From: Paenibacillus sp. CF384
Lineage (GTDB): Bacteria > Bacillota > Bacilli > Paenibacillales > Paenibacillaceae
Direction: 5' to 3'
Length of the DNA: 64,000 nt
NCBI RefSeq assembly: GCF_900106745.1
Contig: NZ_FNNV01000020.1
Span: 62,001 to 126,000 of the forward strand
In this document: positions 16,077 through 24,237 of the stretch, one piece after another
Numbering within the stretch: the stretch's first letter is position 1
Layout of the letters: each line of letters starts with the position of its first letter
Position numbers and translations under genes: made by a program
Notes under the pieces: model-generated
Seen by the model: the letters and a program-made list of their open reading frames with translations, nothing else
Database searches by the model: none
Told to the model about the DNA's origin: nothing

Positions 16077-16871
16077 GTGCAGAAAATGAACAATGGCAGT
16101 GCGATGGACATTCGAACGGCCATCTTTTTGGCTGCAGTATGTGGGCAAACTTATGTGCAATACAATAATGGCGGGTACTTCCTTGTGCCGGATTCCTACC
16201 GGCTGGTCGGATCGTTTAACGCCGCTTCCTACACTGGCAAAGAAGAACCCTTCGGCTTCGTCATCGAGTCGGACCGAGCGGTCGTGTTGGCTTTCCGCGG
16301 CACAAGCTCCCCTACAGACTGGGTCATGGATATGATTGCCCAGCAAATTCCGTTCAAGCCCGTTAAGAATGGCGGCAATACGCACAAAGGCTTTACCGAG
16401 GTCTATATGTCCGCACGGGATCAAGTCTTCCGCTTACTCGATCAAGTACCGAAGTCGAAGCCATTATTCATAACCGGACATAGTCTTGGCGGAGCACTGG
16501 CGACACTCGCCTCGCTTGACATCGCGACCAACCGCATGCCTGCCGCCCTCATCACCTATACGTACGGATCGCCGCGCACGGGAGATCCCGCCTTCGTTCG
16601 CGCCTATAATGCAGCCGTACCCGTCACCTTCCGGGTGCAAAATGAATACGACGTCGTGCCTCACCTGCCGCCGCTCGTCTATCAATCCCCGAATACCGAC
16701 AAAACGTACTATTATCTGCACGTGAAGGAAGAGGTTAAACTAAACTTCCGCATGGGCTCCGTCGGAGGGAATCATGTGATCAGCAGCTATTTTGCCGATT
16801 TGGCACGGGAATCACCTGCATTTACGATGGCGATTTGTTCAGGACCTCCCGGCTGGTGTCCTCAATCATGA
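16077..16871 (+). CDS. Class 3 lipase family alpha/beta hydrolase
   Basis: The 264-residue protein carries the lipase nucleophile elbow GHSLGGALATLASLD (Ser near residue 136), an upstream AFRGTSSPTDWVMD oxyanion segment, and candidates for the remaining triad in EYDVVPHLPP (Asp) and GGNHVISSYF (His). This is the fungal-lipase-like class 3 family, which hydrolyses acylglycerols or other esters. No signal peptide is evident, so it may be cytoplasmic. The start is GTG with AAGGAGAG just ahead; an ATG three codons later is less well spaced. A strong hairpin overlaps its stop codon. Confidence 0.85.
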   Translation: MQKMNNGSAMDIRTAIFLAAVCGQTYVQYNNGGYFLVPDSYRLVGSFNAASYTGKEEPFGFVIESDRAVVLAFRGTSSPTDWVMDMIAQQIPFKPVKNGGNTHKGFTEVYMSARDQVFRLLDQVPKSKPLFITGHSLGGALATLASLDIATNRMPAALITYTYGSPRTGDPAFVRAYNAAVPVTFRVQNEYDVVPHLPPLVYQSPNTDKTYYYLHVKEEVKLNFRMGSVGGNHVISSYFADLARESPAFTMAICSGPPGWCPQS

Positions 16872-16882
16872 GGACATCAGCC
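16851..16882 (+). terminator. Hairpin overlapping the lipase stop codon
   Basis: GGCTGGTGTCCTCA and TGAGGACATCAGCC pair over 13 of 14 positions with a 4-nt loop; the stop codon is in the stem. There is no T-tract, so it may protect the 3' end rather than terminate. Confidence 0.5.
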
Positions 16883-16918
16883 AGACCGATCCCTATTAGG
16901 TATGTATCGGCGATCCAT

Positions 16919-17272
16919 CTAGCTCTTTGAACCGGCCAGCTCCGCGATGCGGCTTCGCTCCGCCTTCGTCATCCCTTTAAGCACAAGCTCGTAAGAGTGT
17001 TTAATCATATCCTGCAGCTCGTCTTGCGGAATCGATCCATCGATCGCGATGGAGTTCCAGTGTTTCTTGTTCAAATGATAGCCCGGCGTAATCGCCTCAT
17101 ATTGCTGCCGCAGATTCTCCGCGATAATGGGATCGCATTTCAAGGACATGCTGCTTTCCGTGAGAATTGCGAACATTTTGCCGCCTGCCTTCATCACCAA
17201 TGGATCCGGCCCAAAAGGATAATCCTTCTCCGCCCCTGGCATGGACAAGCAATAGGTAAGTAACGCTTCCAT
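16919..17272 (-). CDS. MmcQ/YjbR family protein
   Basis: A 117-residue protein with the family pattern: early PGAEKDYPFGPDPLVMKAGGKMFAI, then LKCDP and PGYHLNKKHWNSI with the conserved HxNKKHW motif, ending in a helical segment. The fold is double-wing DNA-binding-like and also resembles type II secretion chaperones, but the function is not established. It is convergent with the lipase gene and downstream of the MEKHA gene (18-bp gap), probably in one transcript. The family call is firm, the role unknown. Confidence 0.85.
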   Translation of the reverse strand: MEALLTYCLSMPGAEKDYPFGPDPLVMKAGGKMFAILTESSMSLKCDPIIAENLRQQYEAITPGYHLNKKHWNSIAIDGSIPQDELQDMIKHSYELVLKGMTKAERSRIAELAGSKS

Positions 17273-17290
17273 CCGCTTATCTTCTCCTCT

Positions 17291-17773
17291 TCACACCAAA
17301 GTATAGTTCGCAAAGGCCGCCGCTTGTCCATAATACTCGCCGGCTTCATCGTACAAATTCCATACGATCGCCTGCTCGATTCGAAAACGTCGGCCGCTGC
17401 TGGAAATTCGGATGCCGCTGTAATCGTCAATATACCCTTGCCCCGCGACGGCTTCCAGAAACCGCTGGCGTTCCTCTTGGATCATTGGCTCCGCAGTATG
17501 CTTCGATTCGATTCGCGTAAAAGCATCCCAATCCATTTCCCACAACGCCAATGCAGCGCGGTTACCGTAATTGAGTACCGGGTCCTGCTGCGTGCCATGT
17601 GATAGCACCACGAGATCCGCATGGAATAATGCTTCAGCCGCCGACTCTTGTTCTGCCTGCGGAATCAACGGCTTGCCCAGCAATCGGTTGTAGCTGTTCA
17701 ATATAATCGCGGCATGGCGCTCTCCCGCGCCTATGCCTGTCAGTTGCTGCAGCATACTATGATCTTCCTCCAT
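17291..17773 (-). CDS. MEKHA (PAS-like) domain protein
   Basis: A 160-residue protein consisting of one PAS-related MEKHA domain: DPVLNYGNRAALALWEMDW, the stretch HTAEPMIQEERQRFLEAV and RIEQAIVWNLYDEAGEYYGQAA. Stand-alone MEKHA proteins are widespread in bacteria and probably bind a small ligand; no enzymatic residues are evident. It is immediately upstream of the YjbR-family gene on the same strand. The ATG at 17761 (MLQQLTG) is an alternative start four codons in. Confidence 0.8.
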   Translation of the reverse strand: MEEDHSMLQQLTGIGAGERHAAIILNSYNRLLGKPLIPQAEQESAAEALFHADLVVLSHGTQQDPVLNYGNRAALALWEMDWDAFTRIESKHTAEPMIQEERQRFLEAVAGQGYIDDYSGIRISSSGRRFRIEQAIVWNLYDEAGEYYGQAAAFANYTLV

Positions 17774-17802
17774 CCTAATCTTCGACTCCAGCTAATTTAA
17801 AA

Positions 17803-17840
17803 GAACTGAAGGTGAAATTCACCCTCAGTTCCTCGGTTCC
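17803..17840 (-). terminator. Intrinsic terminator of the small lysine-rich protein gene
   Basis: GAACTGA-GGTGAA and its near-complement (17803-17831) are followed on the minus strand by TTCTTTTAAATT. Confidence 0.75.
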
Positions 17841-17844
17841 GCTG

Positions 17845-18057
17845 CTATACGCCCATTTTCTTGCGTTGATTGTTTACTTTTTTGTGGTTTTGGCTTTTCA
17901 TCGTTTGTTGGTTGCCGCCTGGACCATGCTTTTGCTTATTGTTCGCATTCGCTTGGTCTTGTTTCTTCTGAGCCAGCTTCTGCTTCATTGCTTCGGCAAG
18001 GGAAATTTTCTTCGGCTCTTGCTCTTGCGTTTCCGGCGTCGTTTGGTTTTCTTCCAT
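17845..18057 (-). CDS. Small lysine/glutamine-rich protein of unknown function
   Basis: The 70-residue product is highly charged and low in hydrophobic residues. It has an acidic start (MEENQTTPETQEQEPKK), a central helix ISLAEAMKQKLAQKKQDQ and a basic tail ending NNQRKKMGV. It is probably disordered and could bind nucleic acid. AGGTGATCTGAA precedes the ATG, a plausible promoter (TGGAAA-N17-TACAAT) lies upstream and it has its own terminator, so it is very likely a real monocistronic gene. Similar small basic proteins occur in Bacillales, but I know of no assigned function. Confidence 0.65.
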   Translation of the reverse strand: MEENQTTPETQEQEPKKISLAEAMKQKLAQKKQDQANANNKQKHGPGGNQQTMKSQNHKKVNNQRKKMGV

Positions 18058-18077
18058 TTCAGATCACCTCGTCTGTT

Positions 18078-18106
18078 TGTACTAGTTGTATTGTAGCTTT
18101 TTTTTC
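18078..18106 (-). promoter_or_regulatory. Candidate promoter of the small lysine-rich protein gene
   Basis: On the minus strand TGGAAA, a 17-bp A-rich spacer, then TACAAT, placed about 20-50 bp before the start codon. Confidence 0.4.
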
Positions 18107-18165
18107 GCTCGCTTTCCAGTGTACGAGGCAGCAATTTTCACATCTTTGCCATTATATCCCGCATT

Positions 18166-18342
18166 CTACTCCCGCAGCGCATCCTTTAGCCTGGTGGACA
18201 TGTTATCCGCGCTTCCCGCACGCAGCATTCCGCGAAGCCTTGCGACCTCTTGCTGCAGACGGAGCTTGTCCCCGCGCAGCTGCTCAATCTCGGCTTGTGC
18301 CTGTGTAAGCTGCTCTTGCAATGAAGAAATCGGCTCGTTCAT
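18166..18342 (-). CDS. Short coiled-coil protein of unknown function
   Basis: From the ATG at 18342 the product has 58 residues (MNEPISSLQEQLTQ...). Almost all of it is a heptad-rich helix, ISSLQEQLTQAQAEIEQLRG continuing to LQQEVARLRGML, so it should form a coiled coil. GAGAGAGGGGGAAG lies upstream of this start; an ATG 31 codons earlier adds a basic segment without helix character. No partner is evident; it may dimerise or bind another helical protein. Moderate confidence that it is expressed. Confidence 0.5.
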   Translation of the reverse strand: MNEPISSLQEQLTQAQAEIEQLRGDKLRLQQEVARLRGMLRAGSADNMSTRLKDALRE

Positions 18343-18511
18343 CGCCGGCTTCCCCCTCTCTCTATTCACGTCATTTCTCCCTATTGTAACGCTGACCCGC
18401 CCCATTGTACAAAAAAAGCTCCGACATCGCAGCAACCGAAGCTCTCCATGGAGAACGCCAAGTACTGCACCTATCGGAACTTTGCATGTTACCTTGAGAC
18501 TACTTAGCTTC

Positions 18512-20140
18512 TTATTTCACCGCAATCGCAACCTTCTGCGTCGTCACGAGGACATTCTTGCTGTCGAACGCTTTGACCACCACATCAATCTTCTTCCCTT
18601 TATACGGTGCAAAATCAATCTGTGCCGTCCAAGGCAGCGAAGTTACCGTTGCTACCGTCTTGCCGCCGATCTCATAGGTCACTTTGCTTAGTGTTGGCGA
18701 CCATGTTTTCACATAGGCTGAAACCTTCTGCGTCGATGCCGGTACCGGCGAAGCGGTGTTAATCGGCTTGTAAGCTACCGGTGATTCATCGCCAAGCCCG
18801 CTTAGATAGAAAGGATTCGCAACCGACTGCTTGTAGCCCTCCAGAAGCTTCTGATTGGCCGAAAGCATATAATATTTTATCCGAGCGGAAGCGTCATGGT
18901 TGCTGTCGAACCAGAATACCGCCTTTACCTTCGGATACAGCATCGGCAGAGAAGCGTAAAATTCTTTCATTTTGTACACGGCCCAGTCCGTCTTATCTTG
19001 CTTCTTCTCCGGGTACATGTACGCTACGCCACCTTCCGAAATATAAACCGGTTTACGCGACGCATACTGCTTGTAGATATAATCGAATTTCTCCAAATGG
19101 CTCGAACGATCTTCCCCTTGCTTCAGTGGGTCAAGAGTAGGGTTAAAGATCGTATACAGACTGACACCCACCCAATCTACGGTATCATCACCCGGGTAGT
19201 AGTCGTTAATGTTATACTCCGGCGAGCGGTCAGGCGCCCAAACCATGGCCACATTATCCGGCGCTTCCTCGTGGAAGACCTTCGCAACAATACGGAACTT
19301 ATCGATGTAATTCTTCGGATTCTCTTCATGCCATGGAACCCAATCGCCATTCATTTCATTCGCGAAACGCAGGAACACCTTGACTCCGGATGCCGCAATA
19401 TCGCGTGCCAGCTGGCGCAAATAATCATCATCTTGAACTACGCCAAGCCCGTCAAGCGGCTGGATGCCAAGCTGAAGGGCAACCCCGGCCTCGCGAGCGC
19501 GATCGATGTGGCTCTTAATACTTGAAAGCGGCTTCCCGTATGTAAAATAAATCAAATACGCTGCATGATCCTTGCCCGTAAGCGCCGGAAACCCCTCCGT
19601 GTAGAACGGTTTGGCCGTCTTGGCATTGTGAACCGCCGGATCAAGTTCAGCGTAAGCACCGATATAGGCGCCATTCTTCGGTTCGAAAATCGCTCCGTGC
19701 GTGTTCGATGAACCGAGTGCGGATGCTGTAGTTTCCACAAACAGTCTTGCCGAGCTGCGAAGCTGATCGGCCTTGCGTTTCGCGGCAATGCTCATTTGCG
19801 TCATCTTCGCTTTGCCGGTATACAGCGCTTCCTTATCCCAGTTCGTTACGGCATCGTCATATTTCTTCAGCTTGGCGTAATCGTCGCCGATGCGGCGGTA
19901 CATACCGGCTGCATTACCGTACTCTTGCTTCTTCAGAAACTCAGGCGCAATTAGATTGTATTTCACAATTGCATCCGCATATTTGCCCTGCTGTTCGAGC
20001 TTCTGTGCTTGTTTGAATATCCCCCATACATCCATTGCCTGGACCTCGTAGGTATGGAATGTCGTGAAAGCAACGATAATCGTAAATAATGCCACCATCA
20101 TTTTACGTCCAAACGAGAAGTAATGCTTGTGAGTCACCAT
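18512..20140 (-). CDS. Secreted GH26-like glycoside hydrolase (beta-mannanase fold)
   Basis: The 542-residue protein has an N-terminal signal or anchor segment (MMVALFTIIVAFTTFHTYEVQA), a TPR-like helical region (residues 40-130: AQKLEQQGKYADAIVKYNLI, YDDAVTNWDKEALY), a TIM-barrel glycosidase and a C-terminal Ig-like domain. The barrel has the GH26 pair: acid/base Glu in FANEMNG (near 263) and nucleophile Glu in ISEGG (near 368). Known GH26 enzymes cleave beta-mannans or related beta-glucans. The TPR-like N-terminus is unusual and suggests cell-surface attachment or protein contacts. Substrate is unknown. It stands alone, divergent from the VanY-type gene. Confidence 0.8.
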   Translation of the reverse strand: MVTHKHYFSFGRKMMVALFTIIVAFTTFHTYEVQAMDVWGIFKQAQKLEQQGKYADAIVKYNLIAPEFLKKQEYGNAAGMYRRIGDDYAKLKKYDDAVTNWDKEALYTGKAKMTQMSIAAKRKADQLRSSARLFVETTASALGSSNTHGAIFEPKNGAYIGAYAELDPAVHNAKTAKPFYTEGFPALTGKDHAAYLIYFTYGKPLSSIKSHIDRAREAGVALQLGIQPLDGLGVVQDDDYLRQLARDIAASGVKVFLRFANEMNGDWVPWHEENPKNYIDKFRIVAKVFHEEAPDNVAMVWAPDRSPEYNINDYYPGDDTVDWVGVSLYTIFNPTLDPLKQGEDRSSHLEKFDYIYKQYASRKPVYISEGGVAYMYPEKKQDKTDWAVYKMKEFYASLPMLYPKVKAVFWFDSNHDASARIKYYMLSANQKLLEGYKQSVANPFYLSGLGDESPVAYKPINTASPVPASTQKVSAYVKTWSPTLSKVTYEIGGKTVATVTSLPWTAQIDFAPYKGKKIDVVVKAFDSKNVLVTTQKVAIAVK

Positions 20141-20315
20141 GATTCCTCCGTGTGCTAGTAGTAGAAGTTACAGCGATATTTTACAGCATTTGGAATGGAA
20201 TGGGAAGATAAAAGTTTTACAAAATGTGACAACAATCAGCATTGTGCAACAAGTTGCGACAGGAGTTCGTTTAATCTGATATAGGCTGCAAGCCATGCTT
20301 GGTAGCAGTGACCAG

Positions 20316-20343
20316 TTGTAAATGAGATTCTAGCGTCTATAAT
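20316..20343 (+). promoter_or_regulatory. Promoter of the VanY-type peptidase gene
   Basis: TTGTAA (20316-20321), a 16-bp spacer and consensus TATAAT (20338-20343), 44 bp before the start codon. Confidence 0.65.
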
Positions 20344-20387
20344 TATCTTTATTATGGTTTGCGCTTTATTCATAGGAGGAACAGCAA

Positions 20388-21377
20388 TTGAAAACGAACA
20401 AACGTATGTCCTATCTCATACTCGGAGCGGCGCTTAGTGCCGTTATTCTATCAACCCAAACTGCCTGCACCAACAACTTATTTGGCACAAACAATTCGAG
20501 CAGCAATGAACAAAACACCGGCAACTCGGGAGCTGCAGGTCAAGATGCGCCGACAAGCCCAATAAAGACAAGTACCGGCACGAATGGCGATTCGGGAGCC
20601 GGCAAGTCCGATCCGAAGGACGGTTCATCCGGCTCAGCAGGCACTGGCACCAGTACTGGTACAGGCACGTCTGACCCCGGAAAATCAAACGACGATGCAC
20701 CTGCCAATGCCCAAACGGGCAGCGGTCAGTCTTCATTGACGGCGTTTCTGCACGAGAATTCACCGTCTCGCACCATTAAGAAGAAGGACGGCGTCGCTTA
20801 TGTCACTAATACGGACAGCCAGCTTGTCCTCGTCAATAAGACGCGTGAGCTCGAATCGACTTACGTGCCGAAGGATCTCGTGAAAGCAGACGTGGGCTTC
20901 TCCTTCTCCGGCGACAATCCGAAGCAGCAGCTGCGCAAGGTTGCGCCGACGGCGCTGGAGAAGCTGTTTGCCGGTGCCAAAGAAGACGGCATTGAGCTGA
21001 AAGCCGTATCCGGCTATCGCTCGTATGCGTCTCAACGTTCCATCTTCAACAACTACGCCAAGAAGAATGGCGAGGAAGAAGCCAATACGTTCAGTGCGCA
21101 TCCGGGACAAAGCGAGCATCAAACCGGACTTTCGATGGATGTGTCGAGCGCCAGTGTCAAATACGATCTGGATAAGAGCTTCGGCGAAACGAAGGAAGGC
21201 AAATGGTTGAAGGAGCATGCAGCGGATTACGGCTTCATCATCCGCTACGAGCTTGGCAAAGAACACGAAACCGGCTACATGTACGAACCGTGGCATATCC
21301 GTTACGTCGGCGTTTCCATTGCAAAGGAAATCAAGAAGCAGGGCGTAACGCTGGAAGCTTATATGGCGCAGTTCTAA
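20388..21377 (+). CDS. VanY-family D-alanyl-D-alanine carboxypeptidase, exported
   Basis: A 329-residue exported protein. Residues 1-27 look like a lipoprotein signal ending QTAC, with a weak lipobox (Gln at -3). A Ser/Gly/Thr-rich linker (28-115) follows, then a peptidase domain with the VanY zinc motifs: SGYRSYASQ, SAHPGQSEHQTGLSMDV (SxHxxGxxxD) and EPWHIRYVG. These enzymes remove the terminal D-Ala from peptidoglycan stems; in most genomes this is wall remodelling rather than vancomycin resistance, and no van genes are nearby. The start is TTG behind AGGAGGAACAGCA, and a clear promoter and terminator mark a single-gene unit. Confidence 0.88.
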   Translation: MKTNKRMSYLILGAALSAVILSTQTACTNNLFGTNNSSSNEQNTGNSGAAGQDAPTSPIKTSTGTNGDSGAGKSDPKDGSSGSAGTGTSTGTGTSDPGKSNDDAPANAQTGSGQSSLTAFLHENSPSRTIKKKDGVAYVTNTDSQLVLVNKTRELESTYVPKDLVKADVGFSFSGDNPKQQLRKVAPTALEKLFAGAKEDGIELKAVSGYRSYASQRSIFNNYAKKNGEEEANTFSAHPGQSEHQTGLSMDVSSASVKYDLDKSFGETKEGKWLKEHAADYGFIIRYELGKEHETGYMYEPWHIRYVGVSIAKEIKKQGVTLEAYMAQF

Positions 21378-21383
21378 TAGGAA

Positions 21384-21430
21384 GCTGCCACAAAAGTGTA
21401 ACGCTCACTTTTGTGGCAGCTTTTGTTTTT
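21384..21430 (+). terminator. Intrinsic terminator after the VanY-type gene
   Basis: Perfect 15-bp arms (GCTGCCACAAAAGTG and complement) around a 7-nt loop, followed by TTTTGTTTTT. Confidence 0.92.
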
Positions 21431-21446
21431 GCTCGCGGCCCCAACC

Positions 21447-21698
21447 AGCTCTGCCCTGACCTACCCGGAGTGGCAGGGCCTGCCTTGCCCTGACCTACCC
21501 TGCCGCCCTGCCCTGCCCTGACCTGCCCTGACCTGCCCTGCCCAGACCTGCCCTGCCCTCCTACCCTACCCCGCCCTGCCTTGACCTGACCTGACCTGAC
21601 TGACCCGACCTGCCTTGCCCTGCCCTCCTACCCTACCCTACCCTACCCTCCTACCTTACCCTACCTCGCCCTGACCTGCCTTGCCCTGCCCTTCCCTT
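21447..21698. repeat. Degenerate pentanucleotide tract (CCTGM/CCTAC)
   Basis: About 250 bp of imperfect five-base units such as CCTGC, CCTGA and CCTAC. The plus strand is almost free of G-runs while the minus strand carries many GGG/GG runs, which could form G-quadruplex-like structures. It looks like replication-slippage sequence. Confidence 0.85.
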
Positions 21699-21714
21699 AG
21701 GCGGTGCGAGCATC

Positions 21715-22246
21715 ATTGTTGCAGGAAATGCAACATTTTCGCTCTCGCGAGGGCACTGGAGCAGTAATCTTGCAGAAAATGCAACATTTCTGAGCAGATG
21801 AGCGCCATATGAGCCTATTGCATCGAAAATGTTGCACTTTGCGCAACATCTCCTTGAATAAGCTCGATAACCTCCGAAAATGTTGCAGATTGCGCAACAT
21901 TTCTTGGAGATCCTACTACTTAGTCAGTGCGAGCATCATTGTTGCAGGAGATAGCGCAACTCTTGTGATCCTGCTACCTAGGCGAGGCGAGTGAGAAATG
22001 TTGCAGAAAATACAGCATTTTTGCACTCAGGAGGCACTTGAGTAGATTATGTTGCAGGAAACGCAACATTTCTAAGCAGATGAGCGCCAAATGAGCTTAT
22101 CCCTCCGGAAATGTTGCACTTTGCGCAACATCTTCTTGAATACGCGCATTAAACTCCGGAAATGTTGCAGATTGCGCAACATTTCTTGGAGATTCTGCTA
22201 CTTAGGCGGTACGAGCATCATTGTTGCAGGAGATAGTGCAACATTT
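21715..22246. repeat. GTTGC hairpin repeat, locus 2 (ten copies, 282-bp block duplication)
   Basis: Ten inverted repeats with core TGTTGCA...GCAACA at about 21715, 21763, 21826, 21876, 21934, 21996, 22047, 22107, 22158 and 22217. Copies 1-5 and 6-10 are a block duplication: the motif AATGTTGCAC recurs at 21828 and 22110 and AATGTTGCAG at 21879 and 22161, both 282 bp apart, with strongly similar spacers. Confidence 0.88.
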
Positions 22247-22281
22247 CTCGTGATCCTGCTGCTACCTAGGCGAAGCGCAAT

Positions 22282-22320
22282 AAAAAGGTGACTCAGAATC
22301 AAGCTCTGAGCCACCTTTTT
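22282..22320 (-). terminator. Intrinsic terminator of the nucleoside hydrolase gene
   Basis: AAAAGGTG-CTCAGA pairs with TCTGAG-CACCTTTT; the minus-strand copy ends in a T-tract. It is nearly symmetrical and may act in both directions. Confidence 0.85.
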
Positions 22321-22331
22321 GTTATGCTGCG

Positions 22332-23261
22332 CTATTCGCCGAGCTTCTGGAAGAAATCCTTAAAGACGGAGTCACGGTGCGCATAGTGGGCACAGCGAAT
22401 GAAATGGCGGGAATGATCGACGCTCCAGCGGAAGTCCTCCGACAGCAGCGGACTGTGAACAAGCGTGCTCGGAATCCAGCTTGGATCGACCAGATAAGCA
22501 ATGGTCGAGATGTCCCAGATTACACGGGAATAGCCGAAGTGATTGTTGCTGCAGTCCCGGTAAGTTTCGTACAAGTATTGGCCGAGCGGCCCTTTGTCAC
22601 GGACGTAATCCTCGACTTCGGACAAGGTTGTCGCCAGATGGGAAGCTACCCCGGCACAAGGGACCAGAATAAGCGGAACGCCGCTATTCAGCACCGTGCG
22701 GGAGGCGTGAAGATCTTGAGCTAGATTAAATTCCGTCGTATCATGCCAATGCAGCGCGTGGCCACCGAGCCAGACGACAACGATTTTCTCAATAATTCGC
22801 GGCTCCATCAGCAGGGCAGAAGCTACGTTCGTGATGGCTCCGATCGCAACTACATACAGAGGATCGTCTTCGCTTGCGGCCATTGCCCGTTCCACCAGGT
22901 TTCTTGCTGCTTCACTCTCTTGAGGAACGCCGGCTTCTGCCAGGTATCCTTCCGAACCCCGGTAGATCGGAATATCCGTCATCTCTGGCATAATGGATTG
23001 AATCTTGAGAAGCTCATTATAGCTCTTCTCCATCCCGTCCTTCGCGCCCTCAGATAAATCATTGAAGAATGGAGCGGCATAGAAAGCTTCGACCGTGACG
23101 CTCTCCGGTGATTTCAATGCATAGATGACGGCGAATTGATCGTCGATCTCGTTATATGTATCCGTATCCAATACCATGCGAACCTTGCGCTGTGGATGTT
23201 CTAAACGCTGCAAAAGCTTTTGCTGAGGCAATTTTGGAAATTCAACCATGTCCCTTGTCAT
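22332..23261 (-). CDS. Inosine/uridine-preferring nucleoside hydrolase family protein
   Basis: The 309-residue protein belongs to the nucleoside hydrolase fold: the N-terminal calcium-binding aspartate cluster appears as LDTDTYNEIDDQFA, a variant of the canonical DTDPGxDD, and the middle has the family's VVAIGAITNVASALLMEP. C-terminal active-site His/Asp candidates are in SRVIWDISTIAYLVDP. Members cleave the N-glycosidic bond of ribonucleosides, but this variant subgroup may use other substrates. The first ATG touches the Shine-Dalgarno (AAGGAGG), so the ATG four codons later (23249) may be the true start. It is divergent from an AraC-type regulator, its likely controller. Confidence 0.85.
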   Translation of the reverse strand: MTRDMVEFPKLPQQKLLQRLEHPQRKVRMVLDTDTYNEIDDQFAVIYALKSPESVTVEAFYAAPFFNDLSEGAKDGMEKSYNELLKIQSIMPEMTDIPIYRGSEGYLAEAGVPQESEAARNLVERAMAASEDDPLYVVAIGAITNVASALLMEPRIIEKIVVVWLGGHALHWHDTTEFNLAQDLHASRTVLNSGVPLILVPCAGVASHLATTLSEVEDYVRDKGPLGQYLYETYRDCSNNHFGYSRVIWDISTIAYLVDPSWIPSTLVHSPLLSEDFRWSVDHSRHFIRCAHYAHRDSVFKDFFQKLGE

Positions 23262-23425
23262 CCTCCTTGAATATATCCTGTATTCCTTTTATGATGTGGT
23301 TATGAATGCAGGAATTTCACTCGCTTGCTACGCTTATTCTACAACGAATACTACAGATGAAGATTATAGGATATGGCTGTTTGTTTGCATGATTTGGCTA
23401 GGATAACGGAAGGGGAGCATGCGGG

Positions 23426-24187
23426 ATGCTGGCACAAATGGATTTTCTGTTTCAAGCTACGCGGCACGCGCATTCGTATATGCCGATGCATGATCATACC
23501 TGCTATGAACTGGTCTATTATCAATCGGGGAAAGGCCTTACCAGCTTCAACGATAAGGTCTATACCTACACGCCTGGCACGTACACGATCATTGCGGCAG
23601 GAACACTGCATGACGAGCGGCGAACAGAGGATACGGATGTTATTTTTGTCGGCTTTCGGTTATCTAGGAGGGAGCTGCTGGTGAAAGAAGGGCTCTATCA
23701 GGATGATGCCTCTTCACCCATCTTGCCGCTTCTATTGAAGATGATTGAGGAAATGCAGGAACAACGCGCTTATTATGCCGACCAGTTGAATCATTACATC
23801 AGCTCCATCGTAATCGCGCATCAGCGAGCCTCGGATACCGGCACATCGGGAGGATCGGTTGATCACCTTCTATACGCGCGCGCGTTCATCGACGAGAACT
23901 GCAACCAGAAGATTACGATCGAGGAATTGGCTGAAATGGTCGGCTACAGCTACCACCACTTCCGGCATCTGTTTAAGGATAAATTCGGTGTATCGCCTAT
24001 TTCCTACTTGCTCCGTAAGCGCATTCAGAAAGCCGAGCATCTGCTCCTGCATTCTGCGCTACCTGTCACCACCATAGCAATGGAATGCGGTTTCTCGAAC
24101 GATGCTCAATTCTGTACAATGTTCAAAAGGGAGAAGGGCGAGTCACCTCGCACCTTCAGACAAAGCCGAGCAATCGCTAAGACCTAG
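23426..24187 (+). CDS. AraC-family transcriptional regulator
   Basis: A 253-residue regulator with an N-terminal cupin ligand-binding domain (HSYMPMHDHTCYELVYYQ, YTPGTYTIIAAGTLHDE) and a C-terminal pair of helix-turn-helix motifs (KITIEELAEMVGYSYHHFRH and LPVTTIAMECGFSNDAQFCT, ending in the conserved FKREKGESPRTFRQ). It probably activates transcription in response to a sugar or nucleoside. It is divergent from the nucleoside hydrolase gene over a 160-bp shared control region. AAGGGGAGC precedes the ATG. Confidence 0.9.
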   Translation: MLAQMDFLFQATRHAHSYMPMHDHTCYELVYYQSGKGLTSFNDKVYTYTPGTYTIIAAGTLHDERRTEDTDVIFVGFRLSRRELLVKEGLYQDDASSPILPLLLKMIEEMQEQRAYYADQLNHYISSIVIAHQRASDTGTSGGSVDHLLYARAFIDENCNQKITIEELAEMVGYSYHHFRHLFKDKFGVSPISYLLRKRIQKAEHLLLHSALPVTTIAMECGFSNDAQFCTMFKREKGESPRTFRQSRAIAKT

Positions 24188-24237
24188 AAGTCGGCAGCTG
24201 TATGGCATTTGCCAGGTTGCCGCTGACTGCACAGCTA

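Larger units (their letters stand above)
21378..22331. other. 954-bp convergent intergenic region
   Basis: Contains the VanY-gene terminator, a pentanucleotide tract (21447-21698), ten GTTGC hairpins (21715-22246) and the nucleoside hydrolase terminator. No supported gene. Confidence 0.8.

Noticed and set aside
20388-21377. Vancomycin-resistance gene
   Set aside because: VanY-family motifs alone indicate a D,D-carboxypeptidase; no vanRS, vanHAX or related genes are nearby.
21715-22291. Short frames in the GTTGC hairpins that start at the repeat units
   Set aside because: Periodic by-products of the repeat sequence, without ribosome sites or conserved composition.
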